A DNA stretch of 64,000 nt from an uncultured Caldilineaceae bacterium (GCA_958295915.1 OY282381.1:2750722-2814721); one strand, 5' to 3'. Counted from the stretch's first letter, positions 9,067-17,473 are shown. Notes: generated by a model from the letters alone, not told the origin. Program-made: numbers and translations.

Positions 9067-10113
9067 ATGGAACCCACAGCGCGGTTGCGCGACGCGCCCC
9101 AAGAGCGGACAACCCAGGCCAACGGTTGCCCATCGCAGGCAGCCGCTCTGCCCGGCAGATGGGAGGCAGAGTCAGCCGAGAGGCTGATCAACCCCCTGGC
9201 GCCCGACGATGGTCGCTATGTCACCAAGGCAGAGTACTGGGCCAGGTGGTATGAAAACCCGTACCTTGACGTCAGCTACGAATGGAACAATGGCATTCTG
9301 GAGGCCAAACCCTTGTCCACGCCCCCACAACTCGACCTCTATGGCTGGTTTCTCACGCTCTTGCTGCACTATGAGCAGAGCCACCCCATTGCCAGGCTGC
9401 TGTATCTGGAAACTGGTTTCAATCTGACCATGCCGGATCCGGCAGAGCTGTCTGGGATGCGGGAGGCGGTGCGCAAGCCGGACATCGGCGTGATTCTGTA
9501 TACCAATCCGATACTCTGGAAGCTCACTGAACGGGCGTATAGAGGGATCTGCGATATGTGCGTGGAGTCGGTGTCTGATTCGACACTGGCGGAGGTGCGT
9601 CGGGACACGGAGGAGAAGAAGAGGGACTATGCACTGGCTGGGGTGCGGGAGTACTTCATTCTTGATCCGGACGATCGCTATATGCGCTTCTATCGTCTTG
9701 GCGCGGCTGGGCGCTACGCAGAGATACAGCCCGATGCCGAGGGGGTGATTTGTTCTGAGGTGTTGCCTGGGTTTCAGTTTCGGCGGCGCGATCTGCTGCG
9801 GTTGCCGGAGATAAAGGATCTGGCTCTGGATGAGGTGTATGCGGGGTATGTCTTGCCTGAGTATCAAGCAGCTGTCGTCAGGGCCGATACAGAAATGCAG
9901 CGGGCCGATACAGAAGCGCAGCGGGCCGATACAGAAGCGCAACGGGCCGATACAGAAACAACCGCCCGTCAGAAGGCAGAGGAACAGGCCATAGCCGAAG
10001 CGGCTGCCCGTCAGAAGGCAGAGGAACAGGCCATAGCCGAAGCGGTCGCCCGGCGGGCAGCCGAAGAGCGGGTGCAAGCGTTGGAAGCCGAATTGGCTCG
10101 ACTGCGCCAATAA
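9067..10113 (+). CDS. Uma2 family endonuclease, tandem copy 1
   Basis: 348 residues. GGAGG five bases before the ATG fixes the start. The Uma2 (DUF820) PD-(D/E)XK fold is seen at about residues 55-240: KPDIGVI supplies the metal-binding Asp, CVESVSDST the acidic strand, and the EEKKRDYALAGVREYFILDP stretch the lysine helix and following strand. The C-terminus is a charged coiled coil built from short repeats (four ADTE-type 7-mers and two ARQKAEEQ-type 13-mers) and ends ALEAELARLRQ, usual in this family. Uma2 proteins are predicted nucleases of unproven role, often multicopy in Chloroflexota and cyanobacteria. It has its own promoter and terminator, so it is a single-gene unit. Confidence 0.85.
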   Translation: MEPTARLRDAPQERTTQANGCPSQAAALPGRWEAESAERLINPLAPDDGRYVTKAEYWARWYENPYLDVSYEWNNGILEAKPLSTPPQLDLYGWFLTLLLHYEQSHPIARLLYLETGFNLTMPDPAELSGMREAVRKPDIGVILYTNPILWKLTERAYRGICDMCVESVSDSTLAEVRRDTEEKKRDYALAGVREYFILDPDDRYMRFYRLGAAGRYAEIQPDAEGVICSEVLPGFQFRRRDLLRLPEIKDLALDEVYAGYVLPEYQAAVVRADTEMQRADTEAQRADTEAQRADTETTARQKAEEQAIAEAAARQKAEEQAIAEAVARRAAEERVQALEAELARLRQ

Positions 10114-10142
10114 CATTCCTGAACAGTCAGAAAGGTAGTGCC

Positions 10143-10172
10143 AGCGGGGGGTATTCAGACATACCCCCCGCT
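10143..10172 (+). terminator. Intrinsic terminator after Uma2 copy 1
   Basis: A perfect 12-bp stem (AGCGGGGGGTAT, loop TCAGAC, then its complement) followed by TTTCTTT. It ends Uma2 transcription. On the other strand it would follow nothing useful, because the minus-strand nitrilase stops at 10225 and runs into it, so it may act bidirectionally. Confidence 0.8.
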
Positions 10173-10224
10173 TTCTTTGCAAACGCAATGGCGTTAGAGC
10201 GCCGGCTCAGCGTCCACATTTCCC

Positions 10225-10743
10225 TCAATACAACTCCGGGCGACGGTCAGCAAAAATCGGGATCTTCGCCCGCGTGGCATCGACCGTCTCCAGATCGATG
10301 CGCGCCGTCAGCAGCGCCTCTGTTTCGTCGCCCTCGACGAGTGTCTCGCCCCAAGGATCGATTACCGCAGACGAACCGAAAAACGTTGTGCCTTGGGTTG
10401 TGCCCACGCGGTTGCAAGCGGCGATGAAGCACTGATTTTCGATGGCCCGGCTGCGCAAAAGCGTGCGCCAGTGCATCCGGCGCGGGTGCGGCCACTCCGC
10501 CGGCAGAATAATCAGACGGGCTCCGTCCAGAGCGTAACGGCGGAACAGTTCCGGGAAGCGCAGGTCGTAGCAGATCGTCAACCCTGTGCAGCCCCACGGC
10601 AGATCGTGCAGCGCGCGCGCCTGGCCCGGCGCCAGGAACCGGTGTTCATCCATCAGTTGGAACAGATGGATTTTGCTATAGGCTGTGGCCAGCGTTCCTT
10701 CTGGACAATAGATAGCCATCGTATTGTAGAACTGCTGGCCGCG
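10225..10743 (-). pseudogene. Nitrilase/amidohydrolase, 5'-truncated copy 1
   Basis: Nearly identical to codons 93 onward of the intact gene at 15455-16252. The catalytic Lys and Cys (TICYDLRFPELF) remain but the first ~92 residues with the catalytic Glu are missing, replaced by sequence complementary to the HTH fragment. The open frame happens to continue to an ATG near 10782. A functional enzyme is unlikely without the Glu. Confidence 0.8.
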
Positions 10744-10780
10744 TCTGCGCGATGGGTGGCGCTGCGCCGGGCGCGCCGTC

Positions 10781-10927
10781 ATGACGCTGGAACAGGCTGC
10801 CGGCTATCTGCAGGTCTCGCCGGCCGACATCCAGGCGCTGATAGACGATGGCTCGCTCCAGGCCAAACGGATCGGCAGCCACTACCGCATCGCCAAACGC
10901 GCAATCGACGACTTTCTGGCGCCATAA
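10781..10927 (+). pseudogene. Orphan excisionase-like HTH fragment, copy 2
   Basis: 48 codons plus stop, starting at the internal ATG of the HTH (MTLEQAAGYLQVSPADIQ). It is fused at its 5' side to the nitrilase fragment through a junction near 10744-10757. The domain is complete but no ribosome-binding site is visible. Confidence 0.55.
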
Positions 10928-10987
10928 AGTAGGGGGCGGGTCTTGTGCCCGCCCACACCCGCTTTCGCACAGTCCATTCAGATGCGC

Positions 10988-11020
10988 CATTGGGTTCAAT
11001 CCAATGAATTGTGCTAGAAT
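10988..11020 (+). promoter_or_regulatory. Promoter with extended -10 and inverted repeat, Uma2 copy 2
   Basis: Same TGCTAGAAT (11012-11020) and CATTGG/CCAATG inverted repeat (10988-10993, 11001-11006) as in unit 1. Confidence 0.5.
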
Positions 11021-11083
11021 TTTCCCAGATAACTGTAGTGCGCGCAGTGCGGAGTTCGCTATGTCAGAGTGAGAGGAGGGAGC

Positions 11084-12067
11084 ATGGAACCCACAGCGCG
11101 GTTGCGCGACGCGCCCCAAGAGCGGACAACCCAGGCCAACGGTCGCCCATCGCAGGCTGCCGCTCTGTCCGGCAGATGGGAGGCAGAGTCAGCCGAGAGG
11201 CTGATCAACCCCCTTGCGCCCGACGATGGTCGCTATGTCACCAAGGCAGAGTACTGGGCCAGGTGGTATGAAAACCCGTACCTTGACGTCAGCTACGAAT
11301 GGAACAATGGCATTCTGGAGGCCAAACCCTTGTCCACGCCCCCACAACTCGACCTCTATGGCTGGTTTCTCACGCTCTTGCTGCACTATGAGCAGAGCCA
11401 CCCGATTGCCAGGCTGCTGTATCTGGAAACTGGTTTCAATCTGACCATGCCGGATCCGGCAGAGCTGTCTGGGATGCGGGAGGCGGTGCGCAAGCCGGAC
11501 ATCGGCGTGATTCTGTATACCAATCCGATACTCTGGAAGCTCACTGAACGGGCGTATAGAGGGATCTGCGATATGTGCGTGGAGTCGGTGTCTGATTCGA
11601 CACTGGCGGAGGTGCGTCGGGACACGGAGGAGAAGAAGAGGGACTATGCACTGGCTGGGGTGCGGGAGTACTTCATTCTTGATCCGGATGATCGCTATAT
11701 GCGCTTCTATCGTCTCGGCGCGGCTGGGCGCTACGCAGAGATACAGCCCGATGCCGAGGGGGTGATCCGTTCTGAGGTGTTGCCTGGGTTTCAGTTTCGG
11801 CGGCGCGATCTGCTGCGGTTGCCGGAGATAAAGGATCTGGCTCTGGATGAGGTGTATGCGGGGTATGTCTTGCCTGAGTATCAAGCAGCTGTCGTCAGGG
11901 CCGATACAGAAACGCAGCGGGCCGATACAGAAGCGCAGCGGGCCGATACAGAAACAACCGCCCGTCAGAAGGCAGAGGAACAGGCCATAGCCGAAGCGGT
12001 CGCCCGGCGAGCAGCCGAAGAGCGGGTGCAAGCGTTGGAAGCCGAATTGGCTCGACTGCGCCAATAA
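11084..12067 (+). CDS. Uma2 family endonuclease, tandem copy 2
   Basis: 327 residues. GGAGG precedes the ATG as in copy 1; an in-frame GTG/ATG-like extension upstream is not needed. The nuclease core is almost identical to copy 1, with the same KPDIGVI, CVESVSDST and KKRDYALAGV elements. The C-terminal coiled coil is the shortest of the three: three ADTE-type 7-mers and one ARQKAEEQ 13-mer. This suggests slippage or unequal crossing-over at the repeats, not selection on the core. Confidence 0.85.
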   Translation: MEPTARLRDAPQERTTQANGRPSQAAALSGRWEAESAERLINPLAPDDGRYVTKAEYWARWYENPYLDVSYEWNNGILEAKPLSTPPQLDLYGWFLTLLLHYEQSHPIARLLYLETGFNLTMPDPAELSGMREAVRKPDIGVILYTNPILWKLTERAYRGICDMCVESVSDSTLAEVRRDTEEKKRDYALAGVREYFILDPDDRYMRFYRLGAAGRYAEIQPDAEGVIRSEVLPGFQFRRRDLLRLPEIKDLALDEVYAGYVLPEYQAAVVRADTETQRADTEAQRADTETTARQKAEEQAIAEAVARRAAEERVQALEAELARLRQ

Positions 12068-12096
12068 CATTCCTGAACAGTCAGAAAGGTAGTGCC

Positions 12097-12126
12097 AGCG
12101 GGGGGTATTCAGACATACCCCCCGCT
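12097..12126 (+). terminator. Intrinsic terminator after Uma2 copy 2
   Basis: Same 12-bp perfect stem with TCAGAC loop and T-rich tail as at 10143-10172. Confidence 0.8.
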
Positions 12127-12178
12127 TTCTTTGCAAACGCAATGGCGTTAGAGCGCCGGCTCAGCGTCCACATTTCCC

Positions 12179-12697
12179 TCAATACAACTCCGGGCGACGG
12201 TCAGCAAAGATCGGGATCTTCGCCCGCGTGGCATCGACCGTCTCCAGATCGATGCGCGCCGTCAGCAGCGCCTCTGTTTCGCCGCCCTCGACGAGTGTCT
12301 CGCCCCAGGGATCGATTACCGCAGACGAACCGAAAAACGTTGTGCCTTGGGTTGTGCCCACGCGGTTGCAGGCGGCGATGAAACACTGATTTTCGATGGC
12401 CCGGCTGCGCAAAAGCGTGCGCCAGTGCATCCGGCGCGGGTGCGGCCACTCCGCCGGCAGAATAATCAGACGGGCTCCGTCCAGAGCGTAACGGCGGAAA
12501 AGTTCCGGGAAGCGCAGGTCGTAGCAGATCGTCAACCCTGTACAGCCCCACGGCAGATCGTGCAGCGCGCGCGCCTGGCCCGGCGCCAGGAACCGGTGTT
12601 CATCCATCAGTTGGAACAGATGGATTTTGCTATAGGCTGTGGCCAGCGTTCCTTCTGGACAATAGATAGCCATCGTATTGTAGAACTGCTGGCCGCG
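12179..12697 (-). pseudogene. Nitrilase/amidohydrolase, 5'-truncated copy 2
   Basis: Second truncated copy, closer to the intact gene in several positions than copy 1 (for example a GGET where copy 1 has GDET). It is cut at the same junction, so unit 2 and unit 1 descend from one truncation event followed by tandem duplication. Confidence 0.8.
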
Positions 12698-12734
12698 TCT
12701 GCGCGATGGGTGGCGCTGCGCCGGGCGCGCCGTC

Positions 12735-12881
12735 ATGACGCTGGAACAGGCTGCCGGCTATCTGCAGGTCTCGCCGGCCGACATCCAGGCGCTGATAGAC
12801 GATGGCTCGCTCCAGGCCAAACGGATCGGCAGCCACTACCGCATCGCCAAACGCGCAATCGACGATTTTCTGGCGCCATAA
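12735..12881 (+). pseudogene. Orphan excisionase-like HTH fragment, copy 3
   Basis: Identical in layout to copy 2: a complete HTH open frame of 48 codons from an internal ATG, ending at the conserved TAA. The hairpin that follows (12885-12906) has lost part of its left arm. Confidence 0.55.
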
Positions 12882-12939
12882 AGTAGGGGGGGTCTTGTGC
12901 CCGCCCACACCCGCTTTCGCACAGTCCATTCAGATGCGC

Positions 12940-12972
12940 CATTGGGTTCAATCCAATGAATTGTGCTAGAAT
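12940..12972 (+). promoter_or_regulatory. Promoter with extended -10 and inverted repeat, Uma2 copy 3
   Basis: TGCTAGAAT at 12964-12972 with the CATTGG/CCAATG inverted repeat (12940-12945, 12953-12958). Confidence 0.5.
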
Positions 12973-13035
12973 TTCCCCAGATAACTGTAGTGCGCGCAGT
13001 GCGGAGTTCGCTATGTCAGAGCGAGAGGAGGGAGC

Positions 13036-14145
13036 ATGGAACCCACAGCGCGGTTGCGCGACGCGCCCCAAGAGCGGACAACCCAGGCCAACGGTCGCCC
13101 ATCGCAGGCTGCCGCTCTGTCCGGCAGATGGGAGGCAGAGTCAGCCGAGAGGCTGATCAACCCCCTTGCGCCCGACGATGGTCGCTATGTCACCAAGGCA
13201 GAGTACTGGGCCAGGTGGTATGAAAACCCGTACCTTGACGTCAGCTACGAATGGAACAATGGCATTCTGGAGGCCAAACCCTTGTCCACGCCCCCACAAC
13301 TCGACCTCTATGGCTGGTTTCTCACGCTCTTGCTGCACTATGAGCAGAGCCACCCCATTGCCAGGCTGCTGTATCTGGAAACTGGTTTCAATCTGACCAT
13401 GCCGGATCCGGCAGAGCTGTCTGGGATGCGGGAGGCGGTGCGCAAGCCGGACATCGGCGTGATTCTGTATACCAATCCGATACTCTGGAAGCTCACTGAA
13501 CGGGCGTATAGAGGGATCTGCGATATGTGCGTGGAGTCGGTGTCTGATTCGACACTGGCGGAGGTGCGTCGGGACACGGAGGAGAAGAAGAGGGATTATG
13601 CACTGGCTGGGGTGCGGGAGTACTTCATTCTTGATCCGGACGATCGCTATATGCGCTTCTATCGTCTTGGCGCGGCTGGGCGCTACGCAGAGATACAGCC
13701 CGATGCCGAGGGGGTGATCCGTTCTGAGGTGTTGCCTGGGTTTCAGTTTCGGCGGCGCGATCTGCTGCGGTTGCCGGAGATAAAGGATCTGGCTCTGGAT
13801 GAGGTGTATGCGGGGTATGTCTTGCCTGAGTATCAAGCAGCTGTCGTCAGGGCCGATACAGAAGCGCAGCGAGCCGATACAGAAGCGCAACGGGCCGATA
13901 CAGAAACAACCGCCCGTCAGAAGGCAGAGGAACAGGCCATAGCCGAAGCGGCTGCCCGTCAGAAGGCAGAGGAACAGGCCATAGCCGAAGCGGCTGCCCG
14001 TCAGAAGGCAGAGGAACAGACCATAGCCGAAGCGGCTGCCCGTCAGAAGGCAGAGGAACAGGCCACAGCCGAAGCGGTCGCCCGGCGGGCAGCCGAAGAG
14101 CGGGCGCAAGCGTTGGAAGCCGAATTGGCTCGACTGCGCCAATAA
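13036..14145 (+). CDS. Uma2 family endonuclease, tandem copy 3
   Basis: 369 residues, the longest copy. The core matches copies 1 and 2; the C-terminal tail has three ADTE-type 7-mers and four ARQKAEEQ-type 13-mers. Start set by GGAGG. Downstream the terminator seen in the other units is damaged: only CAGCGGTGGGTATTCAGACC remains before AT-rich sequence begins, so transcription may run into the following region. Confidence 0.85.
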   Translation: MEPTARLRDAPQERTTQANGRPSQAAALSGRWEAESAERLINPLAPDDGRYVTKAEYWARWYENPYLDVSYEWNNGILEAKPLSTPPQLDLYGWFLTLLLHYEQSHPIARLLYLETGFNLTMPDPAELSGMREAVRKPDIGVILYTNPILWKLTERAYRGICDMCVESVSDSTLAEVRRDTEEKKRDYALAGVREYFILDPDDRYMRFYRLGAAGRYAEIQPDAEGVIRSEVLPGFQFRRRDLLRLPEIKDLALDEVYAGYVLPEYQAAVVRADTEAQRADTEAQRADTETTARQKAEEQAIAEAAARQKAEEQAIAEAAARQKAEEQTIAEAAARQKAEEQATAEAVARRAAEERAQALEAELARLRQ

Positions 14146-14723
14146 CATTCCTGAACAGTCAGAAAGACAATGCCAGCGGTGGGTATTCAGACCGATTTTC
14201 TACTTGTTTTTCATAGCATTCAAAATTTGACAATATTGAAAATGTGGTATAGTTAGGTAATATAATGAAGAAAGGTGGATTCATTCCGCCACAGAAAAGA
14301 GGAGGAAGATAGAAAGAGTAAGACCCGGGCCGACCAGCAATCGGTTACAGGCAGCGGACACGACGGAACATCACCGGCCACAAGCGGGAAACGCACGCGA
14401 TCATAGCACGCAGCATGTACGGTGACGACGAATTGCGTCGTGCATATTGACGATGGCAGAGAAGACAGCATCAGTGTTGAGTCAGAAAGATGAGCTAGCG
14501 GCAGGAGTATTCAGATGGAGATAAATGCCCGCTTCGGCGGGCAGGCGGAGATGTCAGAAAGGTAGTGCCAGCGACGAGGGTATTCAGACATTACGTATGA
14601 AAAAATAATAAAACCATAATGGGTTATGGCTATGAATGGGAAGAAGGAAAGAACACGACTGTATCCAACTGACGCAGGAACATGCGCTTCAGGTTGTTTG
14701 CATCCAAATCAAGGAGTTCGGAG
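14146..14723. other. Intergenic region with degenerate copies of the terminator repeat
   Basis: No gene seen. Three degenerate copies of the post-Uma2 sequence (GTCAGAAAG ... CCAGCG ... GTATTCAGAC) lie at about 14158-14194, 14481-14517 and 14554-14589. A UUCG-capped hairpin (TGCCCGC/GCGGGCA, 14526-14543) lies between the last two. 14200-14280 is markedly AT-rich. The layout suggests repeated insertion or recombination at this short sequence. Confidence 0.6.
14227..14255 (+). promoter_or_regulatory. Possible sigma70-type promoter
   Basis: A perfect TTGACA (14227-14232) is followed 17 bases later by TAGTTA, with TATAGT overlapping it at 15 bases. It lies in the AT-rich patch about 470 bases before the RNase Y-like gene. 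It could drive that gene or an unseen small RNA. Confidence 0.3.
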
Positions 14724-15368
14724 ATGGATTTGTTAACAGTAGTTGCTATCGTTGCGATGGCTATCGTTGCGTATTTCGCCTATCGACTCGGACAGAAAAG
14801 TGGCGTACGCGAGGAGAAACAGCAGCAAGAACTGACTGTGCAAAGCGCGGAGGCACAGGCGAGCCGCATTCGTACAGAAGCTGAGGCAGAAGTTCAACGC
14901 CAGCAGTTGGCTCTACAGGATCTAAAGGAGGAGGAAGTTCGACTACGGAACGAGTTGGACGCCACAAAGGCGGAAGCTGAGGCAGAAATTCAATGCAAGC
15001 AGTTGGCTCTACAGGAGGAGGAAGTTGGGTTACGAGATCGGCGGAAACAGCTCGACAAGCGGGAAAGCGGACTGGACAAGCGGGAAAGCGAACTGGACAA
15101 GCGGGAAAGCGGACTGGACAAGCGGGAAAGCGGACTGGACGAACGCGAGGCAGACCTGGAGGCCAAAAAACGCGATTGCCTCAAAGAGTTGGAGAGGGTG
15201 GCTCAGATGACCGCAGAAGAGGCTAAGGAAAGGCTTCGAAATCAGATGTTGTTCTGCGCCGTCAGATCGATCCGCACCTCAGACGCAGAAGAGGCTAAGG
15301 AAATGACTGGGAAGCGGATACAAGATAATTTGGCGCTATCAAGCACACATATAGAAAATCTCGATTGA
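14724..15368 (+). CDS. RNase Y-like N-terminal region (membrane anchor and coiled coil) without KH/HD domains
   Basis: 214 residues. I chose ATG 14724 because AAGGAG lies seven bases upstream. One membrane helix (residues 3-21) is followed by a long charged coiled coil with five near-identical LDKRESG/E units (about 105-145). Then comes LKELERVAQMTAEEAKERL, which closely matches the LERISGLTAEEAKE segment just before the KH domain of ribonuclease Y. The KH and HD catalytic domains are absent; the protein ends 50 residues later. It could be a truncated rny copy or an evolved membrane scaffold that binds RNase Y through the coiled coil. No catalytic function is expected. Confidence 0.65.
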   Translation: MDLLTVVAIVAMAIVAYFAYRLGQKSGVREEKQQQELTVQSAEAQASRIRTEAEAEVQRQQLALQDLKEEEVRLRNELDATKAEAEAEIQCKQLALQEEEVGLRDRRKQLDKRESGLDKRESELDKRESGLDKRESGLDEREADLEAKKRDCLKELERVAQMTAEEAKERLRNQMLFCAVRSIRTSDAEEAKEMTGKRIQDNLALSSTHIENLD

Positions 15369-15373
15369 CAGCG

Positions 15374-15401
15374 GCGGGGGGTATTCAGACATACCCCCCG
15401 C
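15374..15401. terminator. Intrinsic terminator between RNase Y-like gene and nitrilase
   Basis: Same stem (GCGGGGGGTAT and complement) and TCAGAC loop as after the Uma2 genes, followed by TTTCTTT. It lies between two convergent genes and may serve both. Confidence 0.75.
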
Positions 15402-15454
15402 TTTCTTTGCAAACGCAATGGCGTTAGAGCGCCGGCTCAGCGTCCACATTTCCC

Positions 15455-16252
15455 TCAATACAGCTCCGGGCGACGGTCAGCAAAGATCGGGATCTTCGCC
15501 CGCGTGGCATCGACCGTCTCCAGATCGATGCGCGCCGTCAGCAGCGCCTCTGTTTCGCCGCCCTCGACGAGTGTCTCGCCCCAGGGATCGATTACCGCAG
15601 ACGAACCGAAAAACGTTGTGCCTTGGGTTGTGCCCACGCGGTTGCAGGCGGCGATGAAACACTGATTTTCGATGGCCCGGCTGCGCAAAAGCGTGCGCCA
15701 GTGCATCCGGCGCGGGTGCGGCCACTCCGCCGGCAGAACAATCAGACGGGCTCCGTCCAGAGCGTAACGGCGGAAAAGTTCCGGGAAGCGCAGGTCGTAG
15801 CAGATCGCCAACCCTGTGCAGCCCCACGGCAGGTCGTGCAGCGCGCGCGCCTGGCCCGGCGCCAGGAACCGGTGTTCATCCATCAGTTGGAACAGATGGA
15901 TCTTGCTATAGGCTGTGGCCAGCGTTCCTTCTGGACAATAGATAGCCATCGTATTGTAGAACTGCTGGCCGCGCCTTTCCAGCAAAGAGCCGGTCAGCCA
16001 GACGCGATTGGCCCTGGCCATGGCGGCGAATCGTCCAAACCAGCCACCCTCCTCGGCGCAGTTCGCCAGGGGAGATGCGTGCGCGGCCGCATTGTCCAGA
16101 TCATAGGCCGTGCTCCACAGCTCCGGCAGCACCACCAGATCGCTGCCGCGGCGGGCCGCTTCGGCGACGAACGCCTCCGCCCGCGCGAAATTGCGCGCCG
16201 GCTCACCGAAAAAACAGTCCATCTGAACGAGAGTCAGAACGAATTCAGACAT
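15455..16252 (-). CDS. Carbon-nitrogen hydrolase (nitrilase superfamily, omega-amidase-like)
   Basis: 265 residues, full length for the family. The catalytic triad is visible: Glu44 in VVLPELW, Lys117 in AYSKIHLF and Cys151 in ICYDLRFPELF. The sequence is typical of the Nit2/omega-amidase-like branch that hydrolyses small amides. Substrate is not proven. Two 5'-truncated copies lie upstream in the tandem array at 10225 and 12179, so this is the parent gene of those fragments. A terminator lies just past its stop. Confidence 0.9.
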   Translation of the reverse strand: MSEFVLTLVQMDCFFGEPARNFARAEAFVAEAARRGSDLVVLPELWSTAYDLDNAAAHASPLANCAEEGGWFGRFAAMARANRVWLTGSLLERRGQQFYNTMAIYCPEGTLATAYSKIHLFQLMDEHRFLAPGQARALHDLPWGCTGLAICYDLRFPELFRRYALDGARLIVLPAEWPHPRRMHWRTLLRSRAIENQCFIAACNRVGTTQGTTFFGSSAVIDPWGETLVEGGETEALLTARIDLETVDATRAKIPIFADRRPELY

Positions 16253-16319
16253 TGGATTTGTGCCTTTCCAGACAGTGAGAGATAGTGTTTCTCTCTCCTT
16301 TTTCCCGCGCTCGCTTGCA

Positions 16320-17318
16320 TCATCTGGTCACCAATTGGTTTATCATCGACCATATCCTGGCGATGAAGCCGCTCATCATCGACCATACCTTGGTGATGAA
16401 GTTTCTCATCGTCGACCATATATTGGTGATGAAGTTTCGCATCGTCGACCACAACATGGCGATGAAGCTTCTGTTCTCATCACTTGCTTTGTGCCCACCA
16501 TCTTCCGGTTCGGGCAACACCTCTACGCTGGCGCCGGGCGCGGGTCTGCTATATTCGCCCAACCTTTGCCCATGGGCACGGCTCTCGGCTCTCGGGTTTT
16601 GTGAGCGGGAGCGATTGGGAGCGGTGTGGGTGGCCAGCTTTTGGCTGGAGGGACGGCGCGTCGCGCGCCAACTCAGCCAGCCGCCCAGCAGCAGCAACAG
16701 CACAGGCCACCAGCGTAGAATCAGATTCTGTTCACTGCGCCCCACGGAAAGGAGAAAGAGGCCAAACACGACAAACACAGAGCCAGGGATCAATGTCCAC
16801 CATAGCTGCTGCCGCCGCCCTAACAGATAGAGCAGAAAGAAGACAGCCCCCATCCCCACGAAGAGCGCTGTTCCCAAAACGACTGGATCTTCTGTGCGGC
16901 TGCTCAGAGCAATGGTTCCGCCCAGCGTCAGCATAGATCCGCCGGGGATGATCGCCCACCAGCGCTGCGCCCGATCCAGCAGATACACGTGGACGAAGGC
17001 GATAGCCTGACCGCCGAAAAGCGCGCCGGCGGTTACGCGCTGGTCCAACTCTGGCAGGGTGGAAAGATAAACCATCGCTGCCAGAGCGATGAGCGTCCAG
17101 CCAGGGATCAGCCGCCACCAGTGGCTGAGATCGGACAGATAGCTGCCAAAGAAACCGAACGCGAACAGACCCAGCAAGCCGGCCGCGCCGAACTGGATGT
17201 AGGGTTCGTAGCGGGTGAATGTACCGAGATTGAACAGCAGCAACCCGATCCCGGCCAGCGCAAGAAAGATGCCCCACATGAGGCTGCTGCTGCGGTTATC
17301 ATTGTTGCGAGATGCCAT
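16320..17318 (-). CDS. Polytopic membrane protein with C-terminal 11-residue amphipathic repeats
   Basis: 332 residues. About eight hydrophobic helices occupy residues 12-215, with conserved-looking WW.LIPG turns (HWWRLIPGW, RWWAIIPGG, LWWTLIPGS) that recur every ~55 residues and suggest an internally repeated fold. A Pro/Ser/Arg-rich linker (about 218-270) follows. The last 50 residues contain four 11-residue units, each starting W-S-(T/M)-M. I do not know a named family; the N-terminal part resembles LiaF/DUF5668-type membrane domains. The tail could lie on the membrane surface as an amphipathic helix. Confidence 0.65.
   Translation of the reverse strand: MASRNNDNRSSSLMWGIFLALAGIGLLLFNLGTFTRYEPYIQFGAAGLLGLFAFGFFGSYLSDLSHWWRLIPGWTLIALAAMVYLSTLPELDQRVTAGALFGGQAIAFVHVYLLDRAQRWWAIIPGGSMLTLGGTIALSSRTEDPVVLGTALFVGMGAVFFLLYLLGRRQQLWWTLIPGSVFVVFGLFLLSVGRSEQNLILRWWPVLLLLLGGWLSWRATRRPSSQKLATHTAPNRSRSQNPRAESRAHGQRLGEYSRPAPGASVEVLPEPEDGGHKASDENRSFIAMLWSTMRNFITNIWSTMRNFITKVWSMMSGFIARIWSMINQLVTR
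16330..16461 (-). repeat. 33-bp coding tandem repeat, four units
   Basis: Direct units around CATCGTCGACCATA...GGTGATGAAG encode the WSTMRNFITNI-like 11-mers at the C-terminus of the membrane protein. There are no spacers, so this is not CRISPR. Confidence 0.8.
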
Positions 17319-17410
17319 CGCCTGCGCTCCTTTGCCTGCTTCCGCAAATTAGCCCAACAGTTGGGCGGCAAGGCCATGCGCTTCTCTGGTCTGTGGTTCG
17401 TGATCACGCC

Positions 17411-17473
17411 GCCACTGGTCACGGCAGGCGCCGCCGTTTCTGGCCACTAGCCACTGGTCACTGGTCACTGCGG
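17411..17473. repeat. Dispersed gene-end repeat (family 1)
   Basis: GTTTCTGGCCACTAGCCACT followed by GGTCACTGGTCACTG. It encodes the last residues (NRSDQ) and stop of the small membrane protein on the minus strand. It is one of at least 17 copies in the window. Confidence 0.75.

Larger units (their letters stand above)
8701..14150 (+). repeat. Three tandem ~2-kb units (HTH fragment, Uma2, nitrilase fragment)
   Basis: HTH start codons lie at 8764, 10781 and 12735; Uma2 start codons at 9067, 11084 and 13036. The periods are therefore about 2017 and 1952-1954 bases. Each unit holds the SPFH-derived HTH fragment, a promoter with an inverted repeat and a full Uma2 gene. Units 1 and 2 also have a terminator and a 5'-truncated nitrilase fragment on the minus strand. 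The third unit is broken after its Uma2 gene by about 1.2 kb of other sequence before nitrilase sequence resumes, this time complete. Copies differ by scattered substitutions and by repeat number within Uma2. Confidence 0.85.

Noticed and set aside
12179..12736. Functional second and third nitrilase genes
   Set aside because: Both copies begin at residue ~93 of the intact enzyme and lack the catalytic Glu. Their apparent start codons lie in unrelated antisense HTH sequence.
8707..12881. Prophage or integrative element with excisionase genes
   Set aside because: The HTH copies derive from the SPFH gene's 3' end. No integrase, phage structural gene or attachment site is seen.
16330..16461. Possible CRISPR array of 33-bp repeats
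   Set aside because: The units are contiguous without spacers and are in frame at the C-terminus of a membrane protein.
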